Shown: positions 1 to 7,394 of the stretch, piece after piece
Layout of the letters: every line of letters starts with the position of its first letter
Position numbering within the stretch: position 1 is the stretch's first letter
Assembly (NCBI GenBank): GCA_017391665.1
Contig: JAFOXS010000033.1
Location: 1 to 9,006, forward strand
Source: Alistipes sp.
GTDB taxonomy: Bacteria > Bacteroidota > Bacteroidia > Bacteroidales > Rikenellaceae
Direction: 5' to 3'
Length of the DNA stretch: 9,006 nucleotides
Translations under genes and position numbers: made by a program
Notes under the pieces: model-generated
What the model was told of the DNA's origin: nothing
Databases searched by the model: none
What the model saw: the letters and a program-made list of their open reading frames with translations, nothing else

Positions 1-1
1 C

Positions 2-1534
2 GGCATAAGCGGAGTGTATGCCTACCCTGGCACACCCTCAACCGAGATAACGGAGTTTATCCAGCTTAACGCCCCCGAGGTGCGCAGTCGCTGGTGCACA
101 AACGAGAAGACGGCCATGGAGGCGGCTCTCGGCATGTCGTATGCCGGCAAGCGTGCCCTGGTATGCATGAAGCATGTGGGCATGAACGTTGCGGCTGACG
201 CCTTCGTAAACTCTGCCATTACGGGCATAAACGGAGGTCTGGTAGTGCTGGCGGCCGATGATCCGTCGATGCACTCATCGCAGAACGAGCAGGATTCGCG
301 TTTCTATGGCAAGTTTGCCATGATTCCCATACTTGAGCCCTCGTCGCAGCAGGAGGCCTACGACATGATGCCCTACGCCTACTCGCTATCGGAGCAGATG
401 CGTCTGCCCGTACTGATGCGCGTAGTGACACGTCTGGCACACTCGCGTGCTGGCGTAGCCACCACAACTCCCCTCGCTCAAAATGGGCTGAATCCCGACA
501 GCGAGCGTACACACTGGGTACTGCTGCCGGGCAATGCGCGTCGTCAATACGCTTCGCTTGTAGAGAAGCAGAGCGCCATTTTGCAGTCGGCCGAGACATC
601 TGCATACAACCGTCGATGCGGCAACGGAGGTGCCAAATTGGGCATCGTAGCGTGCGGAATAGCATATAACTATGTCATGGAGTGCAACGCCATGCAGGCG
701 GGCATCCCTGTACTGAAGGTTTCACAATACCCCATACCCGCAGAGCAGATCAAGGCTCTGGCAGCAGAGTGCGACTCACTGCTCGTAGCCGAGGATGGTC
801 AGCCCGTTGTCGAGGAGCAGGTGCGTGCCTTGGTTGGAGACAACTACCCCGTACTCGGACGTCTTACTGACGATCTGCCACGCATGGGTGAGCTTACACC
901 CGACAATGTAGGCAAGGCACTCGGGCACTCCTCAAAGCTCGCTTTTGCAGCGGCAGAGAATGTTGTACCCCGTCCCCCTGCACTCTGTCAGGGTTGCGGT
1001 CACAGAGATGTCTACGATGCACTGAACAAGGTAGCAGCAGAGTATAAGGATGCCCGCATCTTCGGCGACATCGGTTGCTACACACTGGGTGCACTGCCCC
1101 CCTTCCGCGCCATCGACTCATGTGTGGATATGGGCGCTTCAATCACCATGGCCAAAGGTGCTTCCGACGCAGGTCTGCACCCTGCCATAGCCGTCATCGG
1201 CGACTCGACATTCACCCACTCGGGCATGACAGGATTGCTCGATGCCGTAAACGACAACGCCAACATCACCATCATCATCTCCGACAACCTCACAACTGCC
1301 ATGACGGGCGGTCAGGATTCGGCCGGAACGAACAAATTTGAGGCTATATGCCTCGGTCTGGGTGTTGAGCCCGAGCATGTGCGCGTGGTGGTGCCCCTGA
1401 AAAAAAATATGGAGGAGATCACGGCCATCATTCGTGAGGAGATAGAGTATAAGGGCGTTTCGGTTATTATCCCCCGCCGCGAGTGCATACAGACACTGAA
1501 TCGTAAACTTCGTCAAAAGAGAGCACAAGAGTAA
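2..1534 (+). CDS. iorA: Indolepyruvate:ferredoxin oxidoreductase alpha subunit, 5' partial
   Basis: Catalytic subunit of the enzyme converting arylpyruvate + CoA to arylacetyl-CoA + CO2 with reduction of ferredoxin; cytoplasmic and oxygen-sensitive in known members. The reading frame is open to the left edge (GISGV before YAYPGTPSTEI), so the GTG at 14 is internal and probably only a few dozen N-terminal residues are missing. The N-terminal part is the pyrimidine-binding domain with the YPGTPS motif. The C-terminal half is the TPP-binding domain, with LCQGCGHR (codons from 983), GDIGC (about 1064-1078) and GDSTFTHSG followed by DNLTTAMTG (about 1199-1310). Cysteines encoded at 986, 995, 1076 and 1484 are spaced like the four ligands of the TPP-proximal [4Fe-4S] cluster of PFOR-type enzymes. 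The C-terminal two-cluster ferredoxin domain of archaeal IorA is absent: the protein ends about 16 residues after the last of these cysteines. The stop codon overlaps the iorB start (TAATG). Family assignment is firm; substrate range is inferred. Confidence 0.93.
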   Translation, partial: GISGVYAYPGTPSTEITEFIQLNAPEVRSRWCTNEKTAMEAALGMSYAGKRALVCMKHVGMNVAADAFVNSAITGINGGLVVLAADDPSMHSSQNEQDSRFYGKFAMIPILEPSSQQEAYDMMPYAYSLSEQMRLPVLMRVVTRLAHSRAGVATTTPLAQNGLNPDSERTHWVLLPGNARRQYASLVEKQSAILQSAETSAYNRRCGNGGAKLGIVACGIAYNYVMECNAMQAGIPVLKVSQYPIPAEQIKALAAECDSLLVAEDGQPVVEEQVRALVGDNYPVLGRLTDDLPRMGELTPDNVGKALGHSSKLAFAAAENVVPRPPALCQGCGHRDVYDALNKVAAEYKDARIFGDIGCYTLGALPPFRAIDSCVDMGASITMAKGASDAGLHPAIAVIGDSTFTHSGMTGLLDAVNDNANITIIISDNLTTAMTGGQDSAGTNKFEAICLGLGVEPEHVRVVVPLKKNMEEITAIIREEIEYKGVSVIIPRRECIQTLNRKLRQKRAQE

Positions 1535-2109
1535 TGAAGAAAGATATTATATTGGCAGGTGTGGGAGGCCAGGGCATCCTGACCATTGCCACCATCATAG
1601 GCGATGCCGCCGCACGTCGGGGCATCAACCTCAAGCAGGCCGAGGTTCACGGCATGAGCCAGCGTGGCGGAGATGTGCAGTCGAATCTGCGCCTCTCTAC
1701 CGATGAGATCTACTCGGACCTTATCGCACAGGGCGCAGCCGATCTTATCATATCGATGGAGCCGATGGAGGCTCTGCGCTATGTAGGTTATCTGCATGCC
1801 GATGGGTGCGTAGTGACCTCGTCACATCCGTTTAAGAATATTCCCAACTACCCCGATGAGGAGGCTCTTATGGCCGAGTTGCAGGCGTTGCCACATACGG
1901 CTATCCTGCCCATCGAGGATGTAGCCAAGGAGAACTCACTGCCAAAGAGTGCAAACATAATCCTGCTGGGCATGGCAGCCAAGTATATCGAGATTCTCTC
2001 GGCCGAGGCTCTGCGCGAGAGTATTGCACATGTATTTGCATCGAAAGGTGCGGCAGTCGTAGAGCAGAATCAGAGAGCTTTTGATTTGGGACTTAACGCA
2101 GTAAAGTAG
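1534..2109 (+). CDS. iorB: Indolepyruvate:ferredoxin oxidoreductase beta subunit
   Basis: A 191-residue protein of the pyruvate/ketoacid oxidoreductase gamma-domain family, the partner of IorA in the arylpyruvate oxidoreductase. It shows the N-terminal GVGGQG loop (residues 9-14) and the family block AEVHGMSQRGG (residues 36-46) followed by VQSNLRLS. This gamma-type domain packs against the thiamine subunit and, in related enzymes, takes part in CoA handling. Length is normal for IorB (about 190-200), so the gene appears complete. The ATG shares one base with the iorA stop, the arrangement expected for translationally coupled subunits in equal amounts. No cluster-binding cysteine motif is present, as usual for this subunit. 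It is followed after 7 bases by the aminotransferase gene. Confidence 0.94.
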   Translation: MKKDIILAGVGGQGILTIATIIGDAAARRGINLKQAEVHGMSQRGGDVQSNLRLSTDEIYSDLIAQGAADLIISMEPMEALRYVGYLHADGCVVTSSHPFKNIPNYPDEEALMAELQALPHTAILPIEDVAKENSLPKSANIILLGMAAKYIEILSAEALRESIAHVFASKGAAVVEQNQRAFDLGLNAVK

Positions 2110-2116
2110 AAGAAAA

Positions 2117-3427
2117 ATGAAGATATTCAGCGAAGAACTGGTTGCCAGCGCAGTCGAGGAGTTGCACATTGCCGACCTCTCGCACGCCACAATTGGCGAG
2201 GTGTTGCTCGTTGCCCAATATCTGGAGAAGGCCACTGGCATACCCTTCATACGCATGGATCAGGGCTCGCCCGGTCTGCCTGTGAATCAGCGTGGCGTGG
2301 AGGCCGAGAAGGCAGCACTGGATCGAGGCGTTGGCTCGCAGTACCCTGCAGCGGCAGGCGTAGCAGAGCTAAAGCATGAGGCTTCGCGATTCGTAAAGGC
2401 ATTCCTTAACGTAGATGTTTCCGAGCGTTCGTGTGTCCCTACGGTAGGCAGCGTGGCTGGCTCGTTCGGCTCGTTCATTGCCTGCACACAGCGCATACCG
2501 GGCAAGGACAAGGTGCTATTTATCGATCCCGGATTCCCGATTCAGAAGTCGCAGCTCAGAGTCATTGGAGCACAATGGGTAGAATTCGACATATATAACC
2601 ACCGCGGTGAGCGCCTGCGCGAGAAGCTGGAGGAGATGCTCTCTGCGGGCGACATAGCCGCCATTGTCTACTCAAATCCCAACAACCCGGCATGGATATG
2701 CCTGGAGGATGAGGAGCTGAAGATTATTGGCGAGCTGGCCACCAAATACGACACCATCGTCATGGAGGATCTGGCATACTTCTGCATGGACTTCCGCCGC
2801 GATATGGGCCACCCCTTCTGCGCGCCCTATCCCCCTACCGTGGCACACTATACGGATAATTACATTCTGATGCTCTCATCATCGAAGATCTTCAGTTATG
2901 CCGGTCAGCGCATGGCTCTTATATGCATCAGCGACAAGCTCTTCGAGAAGCACTACCCTGCTCTTGCTGAGCGATACAACGACGCCGGAGTATTTGGACA
3001 GACGCTTGTGGCATCCATCCTCTATATGATCACATCGGGCTGTACAGCATCGACGCAGTACGCCTATGCCGAGATGTTGCGTCTTTCGACCGAGGGCGAG
3101 ATAAATTTTGTGGAGGATACACGCGAATATGCCGTTCGTGCCGAGCGCATGAAGCGTATCTTTACCGACAACGGATTCCACATCGTCTACGACAACGACG
3201 CAACCGAGCGTGTGGGTGATGGTTTCTTCTTTACCATCGGCTACGGCACGATGAGTGGCGGCGATCTGCTGAAGGAGCTGCTCTACTATGGCGTGAGCAG
3301 CATATCACTATCGACAACAGGCAGCGAGCAGCAGGGCGTCAGAGCCTGCACATCACGTATGCGCGAGGAGTTGTATCCCGTAATGGAGGAGCGCATGCGA
3401 GCCTTCAAGGAGGATCACCCGCTATAA
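2117..3427 (+). CDS. PLP-dependent aminotransferase, class I/II (fold type I)
   Basis: A 436-residue cytosolic aminotransferase. Residues expected for fold type I are in place: SNPNNP at 186-191 (Asn187 as in the NP motif), Asp218 and Tyr221 in EDLAY for the PLP pyridine nitrogen and O3', Lys257 in SSSKIF as Schiff-base lysine, Arg265 eight residues on for phosphate, and Arg409 in VRACTS as the likely carboxylate-binding arginine. It should therefore be active. The substrate is not readable from the sequence. The position 7 bases after iorB and upstream of a PaaK-like ligase suggests an aromatic amino acid/arylpyruvate pair, which would supply or consume the IOR substrate. The start is preceded by an A-rich tract (agaaaaa), typical of this phylum. 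Alternatives are a branched-chain or broad-specificity enzyme, or an aspartate aminotransferase-like enzyme with an unrelated role. Confidence 0.88.
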   Translation: MKIFSEELVASAVEELHIADLSHATIGEVLLVAQYLEKATGIPFIRMDQGSPGLPVNQRGVEAEKAALDRGVGSQYPAAAGVAELKHEASRFVKAFLNVDVSERSCVPTVGSVAGSFGSFIACTQRIPGKDKVLFIDPGFPIQKSQLRVIGAQWVEFDIYNHRGERLREKLEEMLSAGDIAAIVYSNPNNPAWICLEDEELKIIGELATKYDTIVMEDLAYFCMDFRRDMGHPFCAPYPPTVAHYTDNYILMLSSSKIFSYAGQRMALICISDKLFEKHYPALAERYNDAGVFGQTLVASILYMITSGCTASTQYAYAEMLRLSTEGEINFVEDTREYAVRAERMKRIFTDNGFHIVYDNDATERVGDGFFFTIGYGTMSGGDLLKELLYYGVSSISLSTTGSEQQGVRACTSRMREELYPVMEERMRAFKEDHPL

Positions 3428-3466
3428 AAGTTAAGTTAGGTTAGGAAATGAGAAATATTTAAGGTT

Positions 3467-4768
3467 ATGATTTGGAACCCAAACAAGGAGTGCATGAGCC
3501 GCGAGCAGATGCGAGCTCTGCAGAGTAAGCGGTTGCAGAAACTGGTACAGTATGTCTATCATAACGTACCCTTCTATCGCCACAAGATGCAGGCGATGGA
3601 TGTAGCACCTGAGGATATAAAGAGTATTGACGACATCGTGAAGTTGCCCTTCACCACCAAGCAGGATCTGCGCGACAACTATCCCTACGGTCTGCAGGCT
3701 GCCCCCGCCTCGGAGATTGTGCGTGTACACGCATCGTCGGGCACTACGGGTAACCCCACCATCGTAGGTTACACACGCAAGGATCTGGCCGTATGGTCGG
3801 AGGTGATGGCCCGCGCCCTGACGGCATATGGTGTTACGCGCGACGACACCTTCTCGGTAAGCTATGGATACGGTCTCTTTACGGGAGGTCTGGGAGCGCA
3901 CTATGGAGTGGAAAACCTCGGAGCAACGGTTATCCCCACATCGACGGGAAACACAGAGAAGCATATCCGTCTTATCCGCGACCTGAAAATTACGGGCATT
4001 GCCTGTACCCCCTCATACGCTCTCTATCTTGCCGAGACTCTGGACAAGATGGGACTCAAGAAGGAGGATATAGGTCTGCGCATAGGCGCATTTGGCGCCG
4101 AGCCATGGACCGAGAATATGCGCAACGAGATTGAGCAGCGACTCGGCCTTAAGGGTTTTAACCTCTACGGTCTGAGCGAGATCATGGGTCCGGGTGTGTC
4201 GTATGAGTGTCAGGAGCAGAACGGCTCACACATCAACGAGGACCACTTCTACCCCGAGATCATCAACCCCGAGACACTGGAGCAGCTGCCTCACGGCGAG
4301 CAGGGCGAGCTGGTATTCACCACCCTTACGAAGGAGGGCATGCCACTATTGCGCTACCGCACCAAGGATCTATGTACGCTCCACGACGAGGTGTGTGCCT
4401 GCGGACGTACATCCATTAAGATGGGCCGCATCGTGGGTCGCAGCGACGATATGCTTATCATTCGCGGAATCAACGTATTCCCCTCACAGGTCGAGAGCGT
4501 TATCCTGGAGATGCAGGAGTTCGAGCCCCAGTATATGCTTGTTGTGGATCGCGTGAACAACCTCGACACACTGCAGGTACAGGTTGAGGTGCGTCGCGAG
4601 CAGTTCAGCGACGACATCGGCCGCATGCTGGCAATGAAGAAGCGTCTGGCCGACCGCCTGAAGAGCGTACTCTCGATTAGTGCCGACGTACGCCTGATGG
4701 AGCCCGGAAGCATCGAGCGCAGCCAGGGTAAGGGCAAGCACGTAATAGATAATCGCCAATTGAAATAG
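3467..4768 (+). CDS. paaK: Phenylacetate-CoA ligase family protein (AMP-forming aryl-CoA ligase)
   Basis: A 433-residue member of the ANL adenylating superfamily, PaaK branch. It activates an aryl acid such as phenylacetate or indoleacetate with ATP and CoA to the aryl-CoA, releasing AMP and PPi. Visible motifs in order: the phosphate-binding loop SSGTTGNPT at 90-98; NLYGLSEIMGPG at 232-243; GRSDDMLIIRGINVFP at 324-339, the hinge into the C-terminal domain; and near the C-terminus SQGKGK, where Lys422 is the candidate catalytic lysine. The CACG element before the hinge is common in PaaK relatives. Length is normal for PaaK (about 430-440), so the gene is complete. It begins 39 bases after the aminotransferase, without an evident promoter or terminator between. 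Next to iorAB it could activate imported aryl acids for reductive carboxylation, or act on arylacetyl-CoA made by IOR. The exact aryl acid is inferred from context only. Confidence 0.91.
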   Translation: MIWNPNKECMSREQMRALQSKRLQKLVQYVYHNVPFYRHKMQAMDVAPEDIKSIDDIVKLPFTTKQDLRDNYPYGLQAAPASEIVRVHASSGTTGNPTIVGYTRKDLAVWSEVMARALTAYGVTRDDTFSVSYGYGLFTGGLGAHYGVENLGATVIPTSTGNTEKHIRLIRDLKITGIACTPSYALYLAETLDKMGLKKEDIGLRIGAFGAEPWTENMRNEIEQRLGLKGFNLYGLSEIMGPGVSYECQEQNGSHINEDHFYPEIINPETLEQLPHGEQGELVFTTLTKEGMPLLRYRTKDLCTLHDEVCACGRTSIKMGRIVGRSDDMLIIRGINVFPSQVESVILEMQEFEPQYMLVVDRVNNLDTLQVQVEVRREQFSDDIGRMLAMKKRLADRLKSVLSISADVRLMEPGSIERSQGKGKHVIDNRQLK

Positions 4769-4783
4769 CAAAACTCTCAAGAT

Positions 4784-5194
4784 ATGAAAATCAAGCAATT
4801 ATCCATTTTTCTGGAGAACAAAACCGGAAGAATCAACGAGGTGACAAAGATTCTGAGCCATGCAGGCATCAACATGCAGGCATTCAGCATGGCCGAGACC
4901 ACCGACTTCGGTATTCTGCGACTTATCGTGGCTGAGGTTGACAAGGCCGTGGAGGTGCTGCGCGAGGCTAACTTCGCCGTTATGCTCACCGATGTGGTAT
5001 GCATCAAATGCCGAAATGAGGCCGGTGCACTGTCAACCATCCTGGATCGTCTGTCGGAGCAGAACATATTCATTGAGTACATGTATGCCTTTGCCGAGGA
5101 CGACAGGGCCAACGTGGTGATCCGTCCCAGCGACATTGAGCGTTGCATCGAGATTCTCTCGCAATGCCAATGCGATGTGATCAATAATTTTTAA
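4784..5194 (+). CDS. Tandem ACT-domain amino acid-binding protein
   Basis: A 136-residue protein made of two ACT-type beta-alpha-beta-beta-alpha-beta units, roughly residues 1-66 (KQLSIFLENKTGRINEVTKIL) and 68-136 (TDVVCIKCRNEAGALSTIL). The 'ENKTGRINE' and 'RNEAGALST' turns are the usual ACT ligand-binding loops between strand 1 and helix 1. There is no DNA-binding or catalytic domain, so this is a free-standing sensor or allosteric partner. ACT domains generally bind amino acids at domain interfaces. It lies 15 bases after paaK and is the last gene before a new promoter, so it is probably co-transcribed with the ligase. Stand-alone ACT proteins beside paaK and iorAB are, to my recollection, common in Bacteroidetes and other anaerobes. 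The partner and ligand are not known from the sequence; an aromatic amino acid is the reasonable guess. Confidence 0.9.
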   Translation: MKIKQLSIFLENKTGRINEVTKILSHAGINMQAFSMAETTDFGILRLIVAEVDKAVEVLREANFAVMLTDVVCIKCRNEAGALSTILDRLSEQNIFIEYMYAFAEDDRANVVIRPSDIERCIEILSQCQCDVINNF

Positions 5195-5224
5195 TTCGAC
5201 GCAACGATTTCAATTTTAATTTCT

Positions 5225-5232
5225 TATATTTG
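5225..5232 (+). promoter_or_regulatory. Bacteroidetes-type promoter -7 element (TATATTTG)
   Basis: TATATTTG is an exact match to the TAnnTTTG -7 consensus of the Bacteroidetes primary sigma factor. It sits in an AT-rich 69-base gap between the ACT gene and the M3 peptidase gene, 31 bases before the peptidase ATG, which would give a leader of about 20-25 bases. No good -33 TTTG box is seen at the usual distance, so the call rests on one element plus position. Confidence 0.6.
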
Positions 5233-5263
5233 CCACAATGGATTAAATTATATACCAAACAAT

Positions 5264-7369
5264 ATGAAGATTACAAAACACATCATTATGGCAGCAGTAG
5301 CCATTGCCGCCTGCGGTTGCGGCAGCAAGAAATCCGACAACCCGCTTTTCAACGAGTTCACCGCTCCGTTCGGTATCGCTCCCTTCTCGGAGATTACAAT
5401 CGACCACTATCGCGAGGGTATGCTTCGCGGCATGGAGGAGCAGAAGGCTGAGATCGAGGCTATCATCAACAACCCCGAGGCTCCCACCTATGCCAACACC
5501 ATTGCAGCACTGGATCAGTGCGGTGCCCTGTTGCGCAAGGTTCGCGGCACATTCAGCCCCTTGTCAAGCAGTAACTCAAATGACGAGATTCGCGCCCTGC
5601 AGAAGGAGATGTCACCCATCTCATCAGCTCACAGCGATGATATCAACCTCAACCCTGCGCTTTTCGCTCGCGTAAAGGCTGTTTATGAGCAGAAGGACAA
5701 CCTTACCCTCACAGCTGAGGAGAAGACCGTTCTGGAGAACACCTACAAGCGTTTTGTGAACAGCGGCGCCGAGCTCAGCGACGCCGAGAAGGAGAAGCTC
5801 CGCGCTCTGAATCAGGAGATCTCTATGTTGCAGCTTACATTCTCACAGAACCTCCAGCACGAGACCAACAACACATTCGTTGTGGCTAACTCACTCGAGG
5901 AGTTGAAGGGTCTGCCTCAGGCAAACATCGATGCTGCAGCAAAGATGGCAGCCGACAACGGCCAGCCGGGCAAGTGGATGTTCAACATGCAGCGCCCCAG
6001 CTGCAACCCCGTTCTGCAGTACTGCGAGAACCGCGAGTTGCGCGAGAAGGTGTATAAGGCTTACTACAACCGTGGTAACCAGGACAACGAGTACGACAAC
6101 AAGGCTATCTCTGCCAAGTTGGTTGCTTTGCGTCTTGAGAAGGCTAAGTTGATGGGCTACAACACATATGCCGAGATGGCTTTGGAGGATCGTATGGCCA
6201 AGACTCCCGAGGCTGTTTACAACCTTTTGGATCAGGTTTGGGAGCCCGCAGTGAAGAAGGCCAAGGAGGAGATTGCCGACATCCGTGCCGAGATTCGCAA
6301 GGAGGGCAAGTCATTCGAGCCCGAGGGCTGGGACTTCATGTACTACCAGGATAAGGCTAAGCAGGCTAAGTACGCTGTAGATGAGCAGGAGATCCGTGCT
6401 TACCTCGAGATCAACAACGTAATGCAGGGTATCTTCTACGTTGCAAACAAGCTCTACGGTCTCACATTCAAGGAGATCACCGCAGAGGTTCCCTCATACG
6501 AGCCCACAGCCAAGGCTTTCGAGGTTATCGACCGCGACGGCACTACAATCGCTATCTTCTATAGCGACAACTTCCCCCGCGATGGCAAGAACGCGGGTGC
6601 ATGGTGCACATCATTCCGTGGTCAGAGCTACGACGGCGAGGAGCGCATCATCCCCATCGTTGTTAACTGCTGCAACATGACAGCACCCTCGGGTGATGTT
6701 CCCGCATTGCAGAGCATCGACAACGTAGAGACTATGTTCCATGAGTTTGGTCACGCATTGCACAGCTTCATGCGCGATGTACGCTACAACGGCGCAGGTG
6801 GCACCGAGCGCGACTTCGTAGAGTTGCCCTCACAGATCAACGAGCACTGGGCATTTGAGCCCGAGGTACTGGCAGTATATGCCAAGCACTACCAGACTGG
6901 CGAGATTATCCCCATGGAGCTTGTAAACAAGATTCAGGAGAGCGCAAAGTATGGCCAGGGCTTCGCAACTGTTGAGTATGTTGCCGCTTCATTGAGCGAT
7001 ATGGATCTTCACGTTTTGACCGAGGTTCCCGCCGATTTGAACGTTATGGAGTTCGAGTCTGAGAAGCTGGCTGAGCGTGGCATCCCCTCACAGATTTTGC
7101 CCCGCTACCGCATGACTAACTTCTCTCACACTATGGGTGGTGGTTACACTGCAGGTTACTACAGCTATATGTGGGCTGAGGTATTGGACGCTGATGCGTT
7201 CGACGCATTTGCCGAGACTGGCGACATCTTCAATCAGGAGGTTGCTGCTAAGTTCCGCAAGTATGTCCTCACTCCTGGTGGTATCGACGACGGTATGACT
7301 ATGTACAAGAACTTCCGTGGTCGCGAGCCTCAGATCGACGCTCTGCTTCGCAACCGTGGTTTGAAATAG
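5264..7369 (+). CDS. dcp: M3-family zinc metallopeptidase (peptidyl-dipeptidase Dcp-like), predicted lipoprotein
   Basis: A 701-residue thimet-oligopeptidase-family enzyme, probably cutting short peptides and, if a true Dcp, removing C-terminal dipeptides. The zinc site is intact: HEFGH at residues 493-497 and the third ligand Glu520 in FVELPSQ. The downstream substrate-binding block HTMGGGYTAGYYSYMW begins at His622. Residues 1-16 form a short signal peptide ending in IAA before Cys17 (lipobox), followed by GCGSKKSDN, so the mature protein is predicted to be lipid-anchored outside the inner membrane, unlike the mainly soluble E. coli enzyme. Length matches the Dcp family (about 680-700) plus the leader. 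The ATG at 5264 is favoured because it gives this signal peptide and follows a promoter and A-rich tract. The second half uses many TTG, GCT, GTT and GGT codons, unlike the upstream operon, which may reflect strong expression. The MBL-fold gene follows 25 bases later. Confidence 0.93.
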   Translation: MKITKHIIMAAVAIAACGCGSKKSDNPLFNEFTAPFGIAPFSEITIDHYREGMLRGMEEQKAEIEAIINNPEAPTYANTIAALDQCGALLRKVRGTFSPLSSSNSNDEIRALQKEMSPISSAHSDDINLNPALFARVKAVYEQKDNLTLTAEEKTVLENTYKRFVNSGAELSDAEKEKLRALNQEISMLQLTFSQNLQHETNNTFVVANSLEELKGLPQANIDAAAKMAADNGQPGKWMFNMQRPSCNPVLQYCENRELREKVYKAYYNRGNQDNEYDNKAISAKLVALRLEKAKLMGYNTYAEMALEDRMAKTPEAVYNLLDQVWEPAVKKAKEEIADIRAEIRKEGKSFEPEGWDFMYYQDKAKQAKYAVDEQEIRAYLEINNVMQGIFYVANKLYGLTFKEITAEVPSYEPTAKAFEVIDRDGTTIAIFYSDNFPRDGKNAGAWCTSFRGQSYDGEERIIPIVVNCCNMTAPSGDVPALQSIDNVETMFHEFGHALHSFMRDVRYNGAGGTERDFVELPSQINEHWAFEPEVLAVYAKHYQTGEIIPMELVNKIQESAKYGQGFATVEYVAASLSDMDLHVLTEVPADLNVMEFESEKLAERGIPSQILPRYRMTNFSHTMGGGYTAGYYSYMWAEVLDADAFDAFAETGDIFNQEVAAKFRKYVLTPGGIDDGMTMYKNFRGREPQIDALLRNRGLK

Positions 7370-7394
7370 TATAACACTTAAAACTATAAAGAGA

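Noticed and set aside
219..665. 148-codon open frame on the - strand inside iorA
   Set aside because: Shadow of iorA with arginine/alanine/serine-rich low-complexity composition and no start context or domain.
1075..1341. + strand frame encoding a run of histidines (HHHHHH)
   Set aside because: Arises from the ACC ATC ATC ATC codons of the iorA TPP-binding domain read out of frame; not a metal-binding protein.
3428..3466. TTAAG/TTAGG repeats in the gap before paaK, considered as an operator or promoter
   Set aside because: Short and imperfect, with no TAnnTTTG box and no dyad; a 39-base gap is normal inside an operon.
3431..3964. 177-codon open frame on the - strand opposite the start of paaK
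   Set aside because: It is fully antisense to a strongly supported ligase gene, has no recognisable domain, and is cysteine/histidine/arginine-rich as expected of a shadow frame.
5230..5451. Short + strand frame starting with TTG at 5230 ahead of the peptidase
   Set aside because: Its TTG start is part of the promoter -7 box and most of it overlaps the peptidase in another frame.
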